Assembly: GCF_022763305.1 (NCBI RefSeq)
Contig: NZ_JALEGT010000051.1
Coordinates: forward strand, 24,103 to 88,102
From: Marivita sp.
Lineage (GTDB): Bacteria; Pseudomonadota; Alphaproteobacteria; Rhodobacterales; Rhodobacteraceae
DNA length: 64,000 nucleotides
Direction of reading: 5' to 3'
Positions 61,614 to 64,000 of this stretch are shown in pieces. The position numbers and the translations under genes were made by a program. The notes beneath the pieces are model-generated. The model saw nothing but the letters and a program-made list of their open reading frames with translations. It was not told the origin of the DNA and did not search any database. How positions within the stretch are numbered: position 1 is the stretch's first letter; the number at the start of each line of letters is the position of its first letter.

Positions 61614-63185
61614 TCAAAGGTTCTGCGCGCTCATTTCCCGGGCGATGTGGTCCGCCTGCCGGATCGCCAGCGCCACGATGGTGAGCGTCGGGTTTTCCGC
61701 AGCCCCGGTGGTGAATTGCGATCCGTCCGAAATGAACAGGTTCGCGATGTCGTGGGTCTGCCCCCACTTGTTCACCACACCGTCGCGCGGGTTCTCGGAC
61801 ATCCGGTTGGTGCCGAGGTTGTGCGTCGACGGATAGGGCGGTGTCGGGAAGGTGCGGGTCGCGCCCACTGCTTCGTAGATCGCTTGACCCTGCTTGTAGG
61901 CATGGTTGCGCATCGCGATGTCGTTGGGATGGTCGTCGAAATGCACGTTGGCCACCGGCAGACCGTACTGATCGGTGACATCGTGGTTCAGCGTGACCCG
62001 GTTGGTTTCCTGCGGCATGTCCTCGCCCACGATCCACATGCCCGCCATGTTCTCGTAGTGATCGAGCGCCGAGGTGAACTCGCGGCCCCAGCCACCCGGA
62101 TCGAGGAACGCCGCCATGAAGGGCAGTCCGAGAGACAGGGTTTCCAGCTCGTACCCACCGACGAACCCGCGCGATGGGTCGTGCCGGGCTTCGTCCTGGA
62201 TAATGCCCGCCATCGTTGTGCCGCGCCACATCTTCACCGGCTTGTCGAAGACGCCATAGACCGACCCGGTCATGTGCCGCATGTAGTTGCGCCCCACCTG
62301 CCCCGAGCTGTTGGCCAGACCATCCGGGAACATCGAAGACGCAGAGTTCAGCAGCAGACGCGGGCTTTCGAACGAGTTGCCCGCAACGCAGACAATACGC
62401 GCCTTCTGCATCTGCAGCGTGCCGTTTGCGTCATAGTATTCGACGCCCGTGACCTTTCCTGCCTCGTTGTGCAGGATGCGGGCCACATGCGCACGCTCGC
62501 GTACTTCAAGGTTGCCGGTCGCTTCGCCCTCGGGAATGTCGGTATAGGCAGCCGACCACTTGGCTCCCCATTTACAGCCCTGAAAACAGAAGCCTGTCTG
62601 CTGACAGGGAATGCGGTCGCCATCATCGCGCGTCTGGATCGCCATGCGGCCGGTGCTGACCTCTTTATAACCCAGTGCCTTGGCGCCCTTTTCGAAAACC
62701 AGGTAGTTGTTGCTTCCCGGCAGTCCCGGACGGTCCCCGGTGCGTGTCACACCCAGCTTGTTTTCCGCCTTGGTGTAGTAGTCGTCCATCTCGCGCGGAT
62801 CGATCGGCCAGTCGAGCAGGTTTGCCCCCTGCACGTCGCCATAGGTGGTCTTGGCTTTCCACTCGTGATCCTGAAAGCGCAAGCTGGCGCCCGCCCAGTG
62901 GGTTGTGGTGCCGCCGACAGCCTTGACGATCCACGCGGGAAGACCCGAGAAATCCTTGGCCACGCGCCAGTCGCCGCTGGTGGTGCGGGGGTCGAGCCAG
63001 GCCAGCTGGCCAAAGCTTTCCCATTCGTCGTTGATGTAATCCTCGGGCAGGTAGCGCCCGCCGGCTTCCAGCGCAACGACGCTGATGCCCTTCTGGGCCA
63101 GTTCATTTGCAAGAACACCACCGCCTGCGCCGGTGCCGATGATGACGACAACGCTGTCGTCGTTCAGATCAAATGGGGCTGCCAT
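61614..63185 (-). CDS. GMC-family FAD oxidoreductase
   Basis: 523 aa. The FAD-binding motif is VVVIIGTGAGGGVLANELAQ at the start, followed by VVALEAGGRYLPEDY. Middle blocks are GGTTTHWAGASLRF and CQQTGFCFQGCKWGAKWS. C-terminal motifs are YPSTHNLGTNRMSENPRDGV and LFISDGSQFTTGAAENPTLT with the His of the active site. It resembles the large subunit of gluconate 2-dehydrogenase and related sugar/polyol dehydrogenases. It lies 21 bp after the Tat-exported small subunit gene. A cytochrome c subunit, the usual third part, is not seen here. Confidence 0.9.
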   Translation of the reverse strand: MAAPFDLNDDSVVVIIGTGAGGGVLANELAQKGISVVALEAGGRYLPEDYINDEWESFGQLAWLDPRTTSGDWRVAKDFSGLPAWIVKAVGGTTTHWAGASLRFQDHEWKAKTTYGDVQGANLLDWPIDPREMDDYYTKAENKLGVTRTGDRPGLPGSNNYLVFEKGAKALGYKEVSTGRMAIQTRDDGDRIPCQQTGFCFQGCKWGAKWSAAYTDIPEGEATGNLEVRERAHVARILHNEAGKVTGVEYYDANGTLQMQKARIVCVAGNSFESPRLLLNSASSMFPDGLANSSGQVGRNYMRHMTGSVYGVFDKPVKMWRGTTMAGIIQDEARHDPSRGFVGGYELETLSLGLPFMAAFLDPGGWGREFTSALDHYENMAGMWIVGEDMPQETNRVTLNHDVTDQYGLPVANVHFDDHPNDIAMRNHAYKQGQAIYEAVGATRTFPTPPYPSTHNLGTNRMSENPRDGVVNKWGQTHDIANLFISDGSQFTTGAAENPTLTIVALAIRQADHIAREMSAQNL

Positions 63186-63206
63186 AAGTCTGTCCTCCCT
63201 TATGGC

Positions 63207-63731
63207 TCAAAGCCAGTTGATGTCGTTGAAACCGCGGTCGATATAGCCGCCCTGGCTGAAGCTCTCGCCCTCGTAGCCAAAGATCGGCCAGACCGCTTTC
63301 TGGTTATAGAGCCCGGTCACAAGACCACCGCGGATCTGCTGGAAGAACGCGCTGTCTTCCATGCCGCGCAGGATGTCGACGCGGTCGCGCTCCCATCCGG
63401 TGGCGAGATAGCTGTCAAAGCCCTTGCCCTGAGCGGCCGCGTTCAGCGCCGCAATCCCGGCCGTGATGCCAGCCGCCGCTTCGGCGCTGTCATAGCCCTT
63501 GACCGCGATAACATAGTATTCATCGGCCACCTGATCGTGCGGATAGATGTCCCGCGCCATCTGCACGAGCGTGGCAAAGGTTTCCGCGTCGAGATGCGTG
63601 GCTTCATAGGCCCAAGCGGCATCGGGGGCCGCAAGGAACCCGGCCCCGACGACAAAGGACGCGCCTGCCGCGCTCGCACGCTTGAGCAGGTCACGCCGCG
63701 TCAGCCCACGCAGGCTTTCTTTCTGTGACAT
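63207..63731 (-). CDS. Gluconate 2-dehydrogenase subunit 3 family protein
   Basis: 174 aa. A Tat signal (GLTRRDLLKRASAAGASFVV) directs it to the periplasm. The subunit-3 domain has EATHLDAETFATLVQMARDI followed by YPHDQVADEYYVIAVKGYD. The family partners GMC oxidoreductases and carries them through the Tat pathway, because the large subunit has no signal of its own. That fits the next gene. The ATG at 63731 has GGAGGAG at 63740-63746. Confidence 0.88.
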   Translation of the reverse strand: MSQKESLRGLTRRDLLKRASAAGASFVVGAGFLAAPDAAWAYEATHLDAETFATLVQMARDIYPHDQVADEYYVIAVKGYDSAEAAAGITAGIAALNAAAQGKGFDSYLATGWERDRVDILRGMEDSAFFQQIRGGLVTGLYNQKAVWPIFGYEGESFSQGGYIDRGFNDINWL

Positions 63732-63787
63732 GTGTAGTCTCCTCCCTGTTTGATGTGCACCCGTTGGGTAGGACGGGTGCGGCCTGA

Positions 63788-64000
63788 TCACTTGAACCGC
63801 CCACCGCGTTCGAGCACCTCGATCTGGTACCCGTCCGGATCGGCGACGAAGAAAAACCGGGCGATCACCTCGCCTGCCGGAGCAAAGGATACGAGCTTGC
63901 GGGGGTTCAGACCCTCGGCTTCGAACCGGGCATGTTCGGCATCCAGATCGCTGACCGAGACAGCCAGGTGACCGTAGCCGTTGCCAAGGTCGTAAGGCTC
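63788..64000 (-). CDS. VOC/glyoxalase family protein, C-terminal part (cut by window edge)
   Basis: The last 70 codons of a gene whose start lies beyond base 64000. The visible part has GNGYGHLAVSVSDLDAEHAR, the beginning of a beta-alpha-beta-beta-beta unit with a His ligand, and FFFVADPDGYQIEVLERGGR with the distal Glu. This pattern is that of lactoylglutathione lyase and related vicinal-oxygen-chelate enzymes. It lies upstream of the small subunit gene on the same strand with 56 bp between. Whether it is glyoxalase I proper cannot be told from this part. Confidence 0.85.
   Translation of the reverse strand, partial: EPYDLGNGYGHLAVSVSDLDAEHARFEAEGLNPRKLVSFAPAGEVIARFFFVADPDGYQIEVLERGGRFK

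Noticed and set aside
61545-63728. 727-codon plus-strand open frame
   Set aside because: Antisense to the GMC oxidoreductase and its small subunit, whose motifs, signal peptide and ribosome-binding sites are clear.

Overview
The window is a gene-dense, GC-rich chromosomal segment of an alphaproteobacterium, most likely a marine Rhodobacteraceae (Roseobacter group). Pointers are a circularly permuted two-piece tmRNA, an RNase E with an acidic insertion inside its N-terminal region, SspB beside class II fumarase, DUF1194, DUF2852, DUF4169 and TIGR02466 family proteins, and a class I aldolase behind a LacI-type operator. No rRNA, tRNA, CRISPR array, insertion sequence or prophage was recognised. 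Genus-level placement is not possible from the sequence alone.

Layout. 1-5.96 kb: rne (cut by the window edge), a YbaK-type tRNA editing protein, DUF2852 and RDD membrane proteins behind a promoter flanked by two copies of a 19-bp dyad, a creatinase, two small overlapping genes and a methyltransferase. 6-10 kb: an array of four palindromes, fumC, sspB, a DUF1194 protein and a zinc alcohol dehydrogenase. 10-13.9 kb: ssrA, an HD-domain/Crp-Fnr/DUF2892 group, a second DUF1194 gene, and small EF-hand and membrane proteins. 14-17.6 kb: a membrane serine hydrolase coupled to a cytochrome P450, then fructose-bisphosphate aldolase. 17.6-25 kb: DUF924, an MFS carrier, queA, a TIGR02466 protein and a 1101-aa AsmA-like protein. 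25-32 kb: peroxiredoxin, DUF455, M23 peptidase plus bactofilin, an EamA exporter and an amino-acid ABC transporter. 32-38 kb: an orphan LuxR-type regulator, glnE, and an orphan Imm11-like gene set in gene-poor DNA. 38-45.3 kb: cell-envelope genes (NodE-like ketosynthase, ACP, lpxD, L,D-transpeptidase, DUF882 protein, GDSL autotransporter). 45.4-61.5 kb: amine and N-acyl amino acid catabolism. 61.6-64 kb: a GMC oxidoreductase with its Tat-exported small subunit, and a partial VOC protein.

How genes work together. The most coherent block is 47.9-60.7 kb. A COG3375-type GNAT, an N-succinylamino-acid-racemase-like enolase and an M20 hydrolase match the three-step route known from Geobacillus that converts D- to L-amino acids through N-succinyl intermediates. 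Beside them a LysR regulator faces a dipeptide-type ABC importer, whose genes run through 4-bp overlaps into an N-formylglutamate amidohydrolase and an aspartoacylase/AstE-like deacylase. Together this looks like an uptake and deacylation system for N-blocked or D-amino-acid compounds. An unrecognised 183-aa protein inside the block has a Gly-Cys and a His 15 residues apart, as in CNF1-type deamidases. Next to it, an acetylpolyamine-type deacetylase and a class III aminotransferase diverge and could form a polyamine route.

Other points: a NodF/NodE-like ACP and ketosynthase next to lpxD suggests an unusual acyl chain for lipid A. A GTTAGCGCTAAC palindrome in front of the aldolase gene looks like an operator for a CceR-type LacI regulator.
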